This document shows, one piece after another, positions 45,970 to 56,185 of a stretch of 64,000 bases of DNA. Where the stretch lies: assembly GCA_029817715.1 (NCBI GenBank), contig JARUPY010000533.1, positions 6,096,001 to 6,160,000 on the forward strand, in the 5' to 3' direction. Within the stretch, counting starts at the first letter, position 1; each line of letters starts with the position of its first letter. This stretch comes from Melastoma dodecandrum (Eukaryota > Streptophyta > Magnoliopsida > Myrtales > Melastomataceae). Both the position numbers and the translations under genes were made by a program. The notes under the pieces are model-generated. The model was not told where the DNA came from, did not search any database, and saw only the letters and a program-made list of their open reading frames with translations.

Positions 45970-47985
45970 TGTAAATACCCCAAATTTGTAATCTACTTTA
46001 TGTTTATTACCTTTTTAAATTTCTCACATTGTCGTTTCCAATTCTAAAACTCCCAACTTGATGGCAAACATTAATGATGCGTTTTCCTTGTACAGAGAAA
46101 ACGGGCTTTTGGAAACCCACATTAATCCTATAAACATCGGTTACTAATCTGAGCAGCCTCTAGAGCTCCAAAAAATTCAACAATTAATCCACGACATTTA
46201 ATCCACTGCCCTTTCTGAGACTCTCTTATACCCCTGGACAGAATACACACAGGAGAGACACAGAGCAGCCTTGATCCTCTGACGATAGTTCCTCCCCTGC
46301 ATCCATCTCCTCACCAAGGTAAGAGGAAGAAAACGTTAATGGGAACCCCCCCAACAACCCAACCAGCAGTCCAGCTCTCCTTCTCCAAGCAGCCGTAAAA
46401 CGGCCAAAGCTCCTACAACAACCGTTCACCAGCCGCGACGGACACCGGTGGAACCCAGACCAGTGGTAGCAACAAGTCCCAAGCCTAGCCGCACCTGTTC
46501 CCCGTCGTCGACAAGTACCAAAGTCTAACTTCTCGCGGCTGCGCATTAGCACCGCGAGAAGTCATTTTGTATTCTGATCAACTTACCTACATGTGCAGAA
46601 CGAATAGGAACGGGTAATAGACGACGTGACCTCATCCGGCAGCGAACCTGTCTTTTCCCGGCGACTTCGGAATCGGCAGCAGAGAACCACCTCATTCCCG
46701 ACGTTCTCAGATCTAGTGGTGGGGAACTCTCTTCCTCCCAATGTCCCCTCCAGCAGCGAGATCCGACCACGTCGTCGACGACCCCTTTTTCCCGATCTAG
46801 CGACGAAGGACCCACGATTTATCCTGACTTCGGAACAGGCCGTGGCGACCATGTCTCCCCGGCGTCTCTAAACCTCCTGCCACTGCGAACCCGTCTCCTC
46901 GGCATCTCCAGACCGCAGCAGCGGCTAACCCACCTTCCCCGAGGGCGTCCCCAGAATTTACAGCGGCAAACTCGCCTTCCCCGGCCTACTTCCCGCTGCC
47001 TCATACCCGACGCCCTAAGCCGTCTCCCCGCCAGCTCCGTCCCTTAGACCGCCCCGGCCTCCTTTTCTAGTCGCACCCAACCCTTGAGGATGTCTTCCTC
47101 ACCATGGCCGCATTCGAGATCTCAGATGGGTTAGAGGAGGTGTGGCACAAGAAAAGAGGCTCGGTGGATGCTTCACAAAAAGCGGCCCCAACTGACAAGC
47201 TTAGTCGATGACATGCCATCCCGACAGGCCTCAGGTACATGAGGGAGGTGCGGGCTCCCGATTTTCTTTATTTCCACATGTAACGGGTCGTGGCCCCAAG
47301 TGTATAGGCCCACGATCACCATCATTCCCCGCTCTCTTTGATCTCAATAATTGTCTGTGTCTGTCCGCATGCCTTAGGCCCATAGATTTATCGTCGCGTG
47401 CTGTTTATAAAACAAATAAACATGAGTTCGTCCCAAAAGCCCGAATCGGGTCCAACACCCATAAAACAGAGACATGAGTCCGGAGTGATGCACAGATCGG
47501 GTCCAACGTCCGTTAATTAGAAATAATTTTTTGGAGCAAACGCCATCTTTTCGCATGTTTAGATGTAAGAGTTAGTAATTAGGAATCTCCGAATCTACTC
47601 TGGTTTTCCGACTTAAACCAAGCTTTTATAATTAAGTCGTTGGCGACTCCGTAATAGTTTACCTAGGTTAAACAACAACAGATTTTTTTTACGAAGTCAT
47701 TTTGGATGGGTGACGGCGACACGAGCCACTCTTGGAACCTCTTGAAGTTTCTTCCTCTTTGGGTCATGCGCTCCTTTTCGCTCGTCGCCTCTTAAGGAGC
47801 ATGGAGACGATCGACGAAAAGTCTGGGCAGACCCGATCAGGAATCCAAAGAGGAACCGCCCTGGGCTTTTCTGCAGCGTTCGACGCTCGAGTCGCAACGC
47901 CGACCGGAAGACTCTAGGGGAGCGGGCCCGGATACTCGGGTCGTCCGAACCGCCACGCCGTGGTAGGCCGGAAGGCGCGCCTACA
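45970..47985 (+). repeat. 3' LTR of the Ogre element
   Basis: 2016 bp, TGTAAATACCCC...GCCTACA. It matches 30670-32665 with dozens of differences and a ~28-bp extra segment near 46496. Confidence 0.9.
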
Positions 47986-49507
47986 CCATTTTGTATGGTT
48001 CACATCTAGGACTAATCTGTCTGCGCCCATCAGACAAAATTTGCTTTCCAGGTCCCCGAGATTGTTGTCCATTTTCCCCTTGGCGATATCAGCCTGACCT
48101 AAATGCTATTCTTTTCCGCAATGATCCTCAATCTGTGAGGTGGGTTCAAGGTGAAGATCGACTCAAGTCACGCTTCCTGTATACAAGTAGGTTTCCTCAT
48201 GTGAAAATGTCAATGTTATTGCAAATGCTGTCGACATAACTGCTTTGAATGCTGGTCTGTGTTAAAAATCATCGCCTCGTCTTCCCTGGAATTCTCCAGA
48301 AGATCGCAAGACATTTTGCTATTAGGAACATATGTGAACAACAAAGATTGACGGATAAGTAGGCAGGATGAATGGTTAAAAATAGGATTACATGGTAAAA
48401 CTTCCTAACTCATGTTGCTGTAAGTCCTGCACTACAAATATGACTCCTCAGCCCTTTGGAGCATCGAGAGCTCCTCAAATAAATATAGTGTAATAGTTTC
48501 TTAGTCAGACCCTCCCCCACTTCCAAAATATTTCCAAAAATCCCTTCGATTCTTCCGGTGAGGTGGAATGTTCGAGTCCAACTTCTTTCGGTGATGGTGG
48601 TAGAGACAAGTCTTACAGTCCGCGACTGTAATGAATGGAACAACAGGTTCGACGTGGGTGATGAGATCATCATCGCTTGGATGGTTCTACGTGAACTCTG
48701 ACAATAGCGATCCACCCGAGCATAGGAACCAAACCATAGTGTAACCTTATAGTTGTTGCTTGCTTTCGCCTTTAATAGAAATTATTTTATGTTCCCGTTG
48801 ATTGCGGACATGTCTAAAGTAAATCACCTTGATAATCTCATCCCTTTGTCATGTTTATCTCCTCCAATTCCCAACAACACAACTAAAGAATTCCAGACCA
48901 AAATAACATTAGCCCGATGTTAAGACATCTCGATCCATCGTAGCTTCTTACTTAGCTTGTCATATACTATGACATAATACCTTGTTCTGCAAACAACACC
49001 TCATTAGTCCTTTCCGCTTTGCTCGGTTAGTAATCAGCCCAAGGCATATCGATGATCACATGTATACTACTGCTATGTCTTCTTATTACCAAAACCCAGA
49101 AATCGATTCTCAGATGTAGAAGACCTTAAACTCTAGTGCAGCAGATGGCCATCATCCTGATGTTTTTTAGCTTTGAATGGAACTCTTTTGTCATGACTGC
49201 AAAACATTTCCTAGATCGCCTCATCACATGTTGCTAACCCCCTCGATCCGTTTGCCCTGTTGTTTAATTGTGCTCCGCCGTAGATAACCACAATATTACA
49301 GCCTGTGGATCGCTGCTTGTGTGTCGCGAAACATCGTCCACTGCTTGGATTAAGCCTCTCTTTGTCCAGTTTCTCCTTGTCCTCGTCTGTTTGTCCCTTG
49401 CTTGGAAATCCAACAGGTTGTTTGTGGAGTCCTCCGATTATATAGTCTAGGCCATCCTCTGTCACGAAGGAGGCTCGGTCCAAGTTTCTGTTAAGTTTTC
49501 ATCAAGC
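47986..49507. other. Unassigned spacer
   Basis: Mixed-composition sequence with frames up to about 100 codons (minus 48410-48715, minus 49211-49483) that I do not recognise. No transposon ends were found by eye. Confidence 0.45.
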
Positions 49508-49917
49508 TTGTCGAGCGAATATGGGTGGGGAGGAGGGGATACCAATCGGTGTGGGAAGAAGTCCTCGTTGAGGGGGCGTCATAAATTCGTTGGGGTGAGG
49601 CAACGGCAGTCAGGGAGATGGATTGCGGAGATCAAGGACTCCCTTCAGAAGGTAAGGCTTTGGTTAGGGACGTTTGATACGGCTGAGGAAGCGGGCCTTT
49701 GACGAGGCTGCAAAGGCCTTGAGAGGAGCCAACGCGTGGATGAACTTCGACCTACCTGATGGTTTTGGGGGGAATGGGAGCGGCAGTTACATGATTCACA
49801 ATATTCGACCGGATGTCTGGTACAGGGAATGAGTCGGAGGATTTGGTCGGCGCGCTAAAGTCAAAGCTATTTGATGGCAAGCCGTTAAACAACAAGCCGG
49901 TGCAGCTGGGATTATAA
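49508..49917 (+). pseudogene. AP2/ERF transcription factor pseudogene
   Basis: The frame encodes most of an AP2 DNA-binding domain: [20 protein letters not shown], then [14 protein letters not shown]. It stops at a TGA near 49699. A shifted frame carries the rest of the domain ([20 protein letters not shown]), consistent with a 4-bp deletion where the family has an Ala-Arg pair. A second frame change near 49812 gives a short tail ending TAA at 49915-49917. No in-frame ATG precedes the domain. In intact relatives this domain binds GCC-box-like DNA in the nucleus. Confidence 0.85.
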
Positions 49918-50221
49918 TAATTTTTGTTGTCATGGTTAATTTAAATTTTATACTCATAATAATATCTTTAGATTTAGGAGATTTTGATTTTTTTTTTATT
50001 TTTAAGTTATAAATAGATCTCTCCGAATGGGAGAATGTAAGTCATTTTTCAAAAATAAAATTAGAACGTATTTTCGCTTCAGCATATCCATACCTATACC
50101 AAAATAAATATGTGGAAAAAATGTTGGTGAGTCTGCGAGAAAGATTTGAGTCAAAGATATCATCTCTTGAAGACTTCAAGGATTTGTCAAAAATCTCGTT
50201 GACTGAGCTCAACCATGCATT
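49918..50221. other. Spacer with a duplicated 50-bp stretch
   Basis: AT-rich. About 45-50 bp near 50070-50118 (TATTTTCGCTTC...CATACC) recur near 50322-50370 inside the next open frame. Confidence 0.5.
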
Positions 50222-51061
50222 TTGATTTCGTTCAATAAAATTAGAGATAGAGCTTTTGCGGCTCGGTTCTCAAAGAGTTTCGTATGTTCTTTAGTTCCTA
50301 CACCGGGAACACCTATATTCATATTTTCGCTTCCACGTATCCATACCCATATCAAAATACATAACCCAACACAGAGCGTTGCAGCTGCTCCTGAACGGTC
50401 ACAGAACAAGAAGAGCATAAAGCCCCACAAGCTCCCTCTTCCTCAGGTAACCCCGAGTCAGGTCCAGGCCTCGAGCTACTCGGGTTCAGTAGAGGCAGAC
50501 ACTCCTAGCCAGAGCCAGAGACGGGTCGAAGATGATCGCTGCCATGGTTGGCAGGACATGGCTACATTCCAGTACCCATACCCCGGTTCATCCCGTGCAG
50601 CAGGGCTCCAGTGCCCTCAGGGGAGTTATTGGGCTAACGAGCCAACCATTGAGGTCCCCTGCGACGCACACATGAACCAGGCAGTCCTTGACAACACCCC
50701 TTTCGACAATCACGATGTTCCTGCCACTGTCACAGCACAACAGGATACGACCAAGTCAATGATCACGTCCCTTCTCCAGGCCTGGGGCGATGGGGCAGGC
50801 ATCGACCTAACATCCCACACAATCGACCCCCGCCAGTGCCCCAATGTAGAGCAGTCCTCGTCGAGCAAGAGCTGGAAGGCAAGCTTGACAAGTCTGCCAA
50901 TCTCACATGCAAGTCATGATCAGCCCATCTCGGGGACAGAACAACACGGCTGGCTGAACGAGCAGCTGCCGACGACCCCGCAGCTACTACAGTACTGTAA
51001 CAACGTCCCTAGCGGGGGAAATTGGTATCCATTCCACCATGTCTTCTCCGTTTCCCGCTGA
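50222..51061 (+). CDS. Orphan ORF, possibly the C-terminal part of the broken AP2/ERF gene
   Basis: A 279-codon open frame. The first ~60 residues overlap the duplicated AT-rich stretch and are unlikely to be real. From about residue 60 the reading is Gln/Ser/Pro-rich with short motifs such as HGWQDMATFQYPYP, SYWANEPTIEVPC and SMITSLLQAWGDG, like the activation region of a plant transcription factor. I do not recognise the family. It lies 300 bp downstream of the AP2 relic on the same strand, so it may be that gene's former 3' part. It has no convincing start or promoter. Confidence 0.4.
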   Translation: MISFNKIRDRAFAARFSKSFVCSLVPTPGTPIFIFSLPRIHTHIKIHNPTQSVAAAPERSQNKKSIKPHKLPLPQVTPSQVQASSYSGSVEADTPSQSQRRVEDDRCHGWQDMATFQYPYPGSSRAAGLQCPQGSYWANEPTIEVPCDAHMNQAVLDNTPFDNHDVPATVTAQQDTTKSMITSLLQAWGDGAGIDLTSHTIDPRQCPNVEQSSSSKSWKASLTSLPISHASHDQPISGTEQHGWLNEQLPTTPQLLQYCNNVPSGGNWYPFHHVFSVSR

Positions 51062-54010
51062 TCTCACTCATAACAGAAACAAAACCTTTTCTTTTAACAC
51101 GCCCCAAGAGAAAGAACATGCTCGGACGTCAAAAAGTCAGTGGCCATGAGAAAACATGCAACCAACAGTCCCATGTTGTCGTATCCCTGTTGTAATTCGT
51201 AACTTTGTACTATTTTGTATTGTAAACTTATTAATAATCAATGTCGATGACGATCATCATCGTACTATTAGTGACATGTTTCTTCTCCCCACTTTATTTG
51301 GAGTAAGACATAGCAAAAACCGATTTGATGTTTTCTTTTAATCAAATAATCAAATGTATATCTCGCGACATTTTTTTATTTATTTTAATATTTAAAAAAA
51401 GTATTTATTTTTTTTAATCTAACTTTTAATCTTACTTCCAATATAGCCTCCATTCGTGGCATCCTTAAGAACAAATTGTTTTAATTTCAACTCGATCAAA
51501 TTATCAATGATTTAATGTGCTTTCACCGTTTTTTTTTTAAATTTATCTTAACGTTTTAAAAATATATTCATATAACTTAGTTTCTCATTAGGAACGATGA
51601 TATTAAAATTTGCTATAAAAATAAACTTTTCAAGATTAAATTTATGCGTTGTGCAGCATAAAAAGGAACTTCTTAAATATATAGTCCATGCATTTATATT
51701 TACCTAAGCATGCGAGCTTTATTTACAAGTTTTTACCATTTTATATGCTATGTTTGATACCAACATTCACATAGAAAGAAAGAGAGCTTATTTATCATTA
51801 CTATTAATTTATCTCTTGAGTGTTGTTCTCACTATTAGGAGACGGTCCTGGCAATCTGGAAAGCCTTTGTCACCGTGTAACACCTCTGGCAAAGCCCCAT
51901 ACTCGTACTCACAGCAACCAACGTTGCATCTGCTACCACCACTACCTCCTCCTCAACTCCACCTCCATAATTATTGACATCGATCATGTCACCTCCTCCT
52001 CCGCCCAGCCTCCTCCACAATCTCGTTTACCACCGTCTCAGCCTTTTCCTTTTACGCCTCCTCCTTTGTAATGATCAACCTCGGCAATACCGCCTCCACC
52101 ACTGTGCCCTCCTACTCAACCCTAGCCACCTTTGTCGCCACGTACTCCTGCTCCGTCTCTTTGATGATCTATTCTGGTCACGTCATCTCTGCCACAACGT
52201 CCTCTTTTATTGTGACTTGGCGCGGTCATGTCGAATTCTAACATCGCTTTGTTCGGTTTGGGTAGAAAATGGATCGTTAAAAAGATAAAGAACAAAATAA
52301 TCACAGTTCTATAATGGCTATTCGAAGCACGAGCGTATAATATTATTTGAGCTATCACATTATTTTGGATGTAACATTGGCACAAATGTTATCAGTAGGA
52401 CTTGCAACCATAATTGTCGGCACACTTGTTGTCTTCCACAGTCATATTACTTTCGGGCTGTGGCTTCTCGGTAGTAGTCATTGTAAAATGAACCAAATAA
52501 GTAAACAAGCCGAAATGAAAAATACAACATAAATTATCATGTATGCGCTCAAGAAAACTCGAAAGTACTTATCAATATCCTTCTTTTCGTTCTTTGAATG
52601 TTTATCGTCCGCGAACAAGACGAGGGTCGCAATGAAGAGAACTAAACTGCCAGGAAGCATGCGATCTTGATCTTTATCTTGGGTAGGAAGAACAAATACT
52701 GTGTTCCTGGGACTAAAAAAGATTGCGATATATGAGAGTTATTTATTGCAATTCCTAAGCTGATAGAACTAATTCAATTGGGGACAACATCATACTTCCA
52801 TGTATGCATACCACCCTTCGTCTTACTCTTGGAATACGGTTGTATGCTCCTTAAAATATTATTTATAGTTTAAAGATGAACACATGCATGCGTTTTTATT
52901 AAAATATAAAGAAGACAAGATATTTTTTATTTTTTAAGATTAATGAAAAATGAACTCATACATGTGTTCTGAACGTTAGGTTATGGAAATATATTTTTGA
53001 AACGTTTGGCAAAATATAAGATATGATTAATAATTTCGCTGAGTTAAAATTGAACTGAATGTTCTTTAGACTGTGGTAGTTGCCCTCGCCAATCGACATT
53101 CAACATCAAATTCCAGGGAGTATACATATATTTTTCTAATAGCTAGAAGTTCATTAGTGAAAAATTATACACTGCGTGAGAGTTGCCAGCTGTCGATGAA
53201 GACGGGCCTTTCCTCAAAGCCCATCGAGGCCCAATATTTAGGCCCGTTAGTCACCGAACCACCCAATTGACATCCGTCCTGTAGAGAAAAAGATAAAGAT
53301 GAACAAACTTGTGTTTTAAAGAGAGAGCTTTTGCTTTTAATAGTGGATGATCAATCTTTGAGCATGAGGTTTTCAGTCCATCATGTTAGGAGTAACAGTA
53401 ATAATATGCTTGTGCTTATAGTTTTCTTTTAAATAATAATTATGAGCAAGCTTAGAGTGATCTTTTAGAAGTAAGAGGAACGTGACTCTTATCATTGAAA
53501 TGATATTTTGTTCATGCTAACATGTCTTTCTTCCTTGCCCTTCTAAAGTCGTGGAGTCGCATGTCTGCCCCACAGACAGAATAATCTACACACCCCATAT
53601 ATTCAAATCCAACCACCAAATACATCACGACCATGTATTATTAACATTAACTTCTTGAGAAACAAAGATATATTGACATCTATAAAATAACACCCATAAT
53701 TGTGAATTGGATGGAGAGACAGTGGGGATTGAGTTGGGGGGGAGAAGTCATTTCGTTTTCATTAAAGATTTCTTACCCCGACATGGAAGATTTGAACTCC
53801 CAGCAAAAAATTGTGTAATTGTGCAATCCATCCATCCATCCATCAAGAAGGAGAAGAACATATACAGCTGTTTTGTTTTTGCTTTTGTTTTTTCTTCTTT
53901 CTAATTTTGCGTAATTTCTGTTACTCGAAGACGTTTTTAAAGAAGAGTCCACATATTTCTCTTCGAATGCTTTTTAGGACAGAGACACACAACATAACAA
54001 CAACATTGAC
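51062..54010. other. AT-rich spacer with degraded pieces
   Basis: 51062-51730 is AT-rich with nothing recognised. 51850-52080 contains Pro/Ser-coding CCTCCTCC sequence in several frames, perhaps a decayed proline-rich gene. 52478-52660 on minus has a short frame with two hydrophobic stretches. 52700-54010 is AT-rich and holds the upstream region of the zinc-finger gene. Confidence 0.45.
52478..52660 (-). pseudogene. Possible membrane-protein fragment
   Basis: A 60-codon minus-strand frame with two hydrophobic segments (LPGSLVLFIATLVLF; YMIIYVVFFISACLLIWFIL) around a charged stretch (KHSKNEKKDIDKYFRVF). The family is not recognised, and it may be a gene remnant or chance. Confidence 0.25.
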
Positions 54011-54018
54011 TATAAATA
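54011..54018 (+). promoter_or_regulatory. TATA box of the zinc-finger gene
   Basis: TATAAATA, overlapped by a telo-box-like AACCCTAG at 54018-54025. Transcription should start near 54040, so the in-frame ATG at 54044 is at the cap and the ATG at 54191 is preferred. Confidence 0.65.
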
Positions 54019-54190
54019 ACCCTAGAACTCGTAGAAAAACAAGGTGTGGTCTCAATGGAAGAATAACACCAGGAATAATAATACCATATCTCACTCTCCC
54101 CCACTTCTCCCGTCTCTGTTTCTCATTTATTTGACCCTCCCCCTCGCCTTCTTCCCCTTCCGTTGGTCATGTATTAGTTCGGTCGGGCTG

Positions 54191-55255
54191 ATGGAGGACG
54201 AAGAAGGCGTGTTCCGGCCCATGGAAGGGAGTCACGGGGCTAGTGTGAGTACTGTCGCGAAGGGGAGGCGAACGAAGAGGCAACGCTCCCACGTCCCTTT
54301 CCTATTCGAGGTAAGCAATGTCGGGGATGGAGATCGAGGGGGATGTGATCGGGAAAAGGAATGGGGTGGGATAACATACTTGCCGGGGGAGCGGATCGGG
54401 GACAGGAAGGATAGCGTCGACCGAGAAGAGGAAGAAGATATGGCGAGATGTTTGATTCTCCTGTCTAAAGGTCAGTCGAGGGATCTCGGGAAGGAGGAGG
54501 TGGAGGTCGGTTATCATGACCGTCCTATTTATGATCAGCAGAAATCATTTGATCGGGAGGATCAGAAGTTTAACAGCAAGAGGTACCTGGAGGCAAGGGT
54601 TGGGGGTGGGAAGATAGGGTATTACGTTTACGAGTGCAAGACTTGTAATCGGACCTTCCCATCGTTCCAAGCGCTCGGCGGTCATCGGGCGAGTCACTAT
54701 AAAAAGCCTAAGTCTGCCTTGGCGGAAGAGAAGAAGCCATTCGTTCTGCCCCCATCCATGACCACAGAAAACAATGACGTTGAGGCACCGACCGCTCGTT
54801 TTTCTAGAGGCGGGAACGGCGGCATATCAGCATCAGGTCTTTATCTACAATTGAGTAGTTCGAGGAACTTGTACGCGGCTCCTGGTAAATATAACAGCAG
54901 CAACAACTCGAAGGTCCACGAGTGTGGTATTTGCGGTGCTGAATTCTCGTCGGGACAAGCCCTCGGAGGTCACATGAGGCGACATCGCGGACCTGCAGGC
55001 GCAAGTCCTGGGTTTTCATCAACACCGGCAACGCCAACAGATTCTGAGGGGCCGACATTGAGGGTCGGGAGCCTCGTATCTTTGGAATTGGATCTCAATT
55101 TGCCTGCCCCGGAAGCTCCGACGGAGAGCAACAACCTACACGAGGCGAGCAACGGCGTGCAGATGGTGCCGCCACAGCCGAAGCAACAACAAGGCCAACA
55201 AGATCAGCCACGGCTGGTGTTTTCGGTCACGGCACTGGTGGATTGTCACAACTAA
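54191..55255 (+). CDS. ZAT5-like: ZAT5-like C2H2 zinc-finger repressor
   Basis: An intronless 354-residue protein. Order: a basic stretch (KGRRTKRQRSHVPF, ~24-37) typical of the ZAT4/ZAT5 group and likely nuclear signal, L-box (EEEDMARCLILLSKG, ~78-94), two Q-type fingers with QALGGH (YECKTCNRTFPSFQALGGH, ~148-170; HECGICGAEFSSGQALGGH, ~243-265), and the EAR motif LELDLNLPAP (~298-307), which recruits TOPLESS co-repressors. Fingers bind A(G/C)T-type DNA in this family. It probably represses stress or developmental genes in the nucleus. The start is set by the TATA box and by the loss of family similarity upstream. No lesion is seen. Confidence 0.93.
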   Translation: MEDEEGVFRPMEGSHGASVSTVAKGRRTKRQRSHVPFLFEVSNVGDGDRGGCDREKEWGGITYLPGERIGDRKDSVDREEEEDMARCLILLSKGQSRDLGKEEVEVGYHDRPIYDQQKSFDREDQKFNSKRYLEARVGGGKIGYYVYECKTCNRTFPSFQALGGHRASHYKKPKSALAEEKKPFVLPPSMTTENNDVEAPTARFSRGGNGGISASGLYLQLSSSRNLYAAPGKYNSSNNSKVHECGICGAEFSSGQALGGHMRRHRGPAGASPGFSSTPATPTDSEGPTLRVGSLVSLELDLNLPAPEAPTESNNLHEASNGVQMVPPQPKQQQGQQDQPRLVFSVTALVDCHN

Positions 55256-56185
55256 AACTGAGAGGTTGGAAGAATTTAAATCAATCATCCGATCATTTTT
55301 AGTTTTTACTCATACAAACATTGTTCTTTTTCCCGATTCTTTGGGAACAAATTTGATCAAAAAGCTCTCTCGTAGAACATGCCAACCATTTTTTTTACTT
55401 CTCTTTAAATGCTAACAATGTAGACCGGGGGGGGTCACTAGAATTAGATGTTTGGCGTGCCAAAATCAACAGTACCATAAAAGAGAGGGAGAGAGAGAGG
55501 TTTAGTTTATTGATATGAGAAAGCCTGAACTGAATATCAGTAAGAAAAAGTAAAGTAGCTATAGTGATAATGTGACTTAGATAGATTAGGTCCTTAATAT
55601 CAAAGGGAGTTGTACAAATATAAGTATTGGGTTTGAGTCAACATGGTCCCATACCCCATCATCATACACCCAGTTGAGGTGATAACATTAGTCTAATTTG
55701 GAAAATTGGGCAAGACCTACTTTTTTTTTCTCTTAATTTACAGGTACATTAATTAGAGATCAAGATGGATTAATTATCTACGAAGTTTTTCCCTAATTCA
55801 TTAAGCATAAACTAATTAAACCCGGGTAAAGCCACAAGGCCCGAGGAATTCCCATAATTAGAATAACTTATTGGGCCGCCTGATTATATGGGCTTTGGTA
55901 CCCTGGCGAGGCCCAAATCCAACAGGAAGGGGAAGGTGGAGGGGGGGGGGGAAGAAAACGTAAGGGCTGACGCGACAAGGCAAGCCCCCAAACAAAGACA
56001 CGATGTGATGCGTATTGGTCAGAAACAGATGTGATGACATGAAATTTGACTTTTATTGCTGCTTCCCGGACAAGTCATCCAAGTTAGAATAAGAAGGAGA
56101 AGAACTGAAGTTATTCAGTTTGCCATTTGAAAGCCTAATTCCGAAAATCAAAGTCAGTTCGATTCGATCGATACATCCCTTTTGT
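55256..56185. other. Spacer between zinc-finger and NAC genes
   Basis: It contains the 3' end of the zinc-finger gene, a short GA repeat (55487-55499), a G-rich run near 55940-55950 and the NAC promoter. No gene was seen. Confidence 0.5.

Larger units (their letters stand above)
30670..47985 (+). mobile_element. Ogre/Tat-type Ty3/gypsy element, full-length but defective
   Basis: A 17.3-kb span including a 2.3-kb nested solo LTR. Order: 2.0-kb LTR, PBS, extra ORF1, gag, protease, intron, RT, RNase H, second (archaeal-type) RNase H, integrase, long 3' spacer, PPT, LTR. ORF1, dual RNase H and an intron between protease and RT together mark the Ogre branch of Tat. The flanks CCTTT (30665-30669) and CCATT (47986-47990) look like a target duplication with one mismatch. 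The LTRs differ by dozens of substitutions and several indels, so this is an older insertion than the copia element. At least four stops and three frameshifts disable it. Confidence 0.9.

Noticed and set aside
54044..54190. Longer N-terminus for the zinc-finger protein
   Set aside because: The ATG at 54044 is at the expected cap site, and the extra residues look like translated leader.
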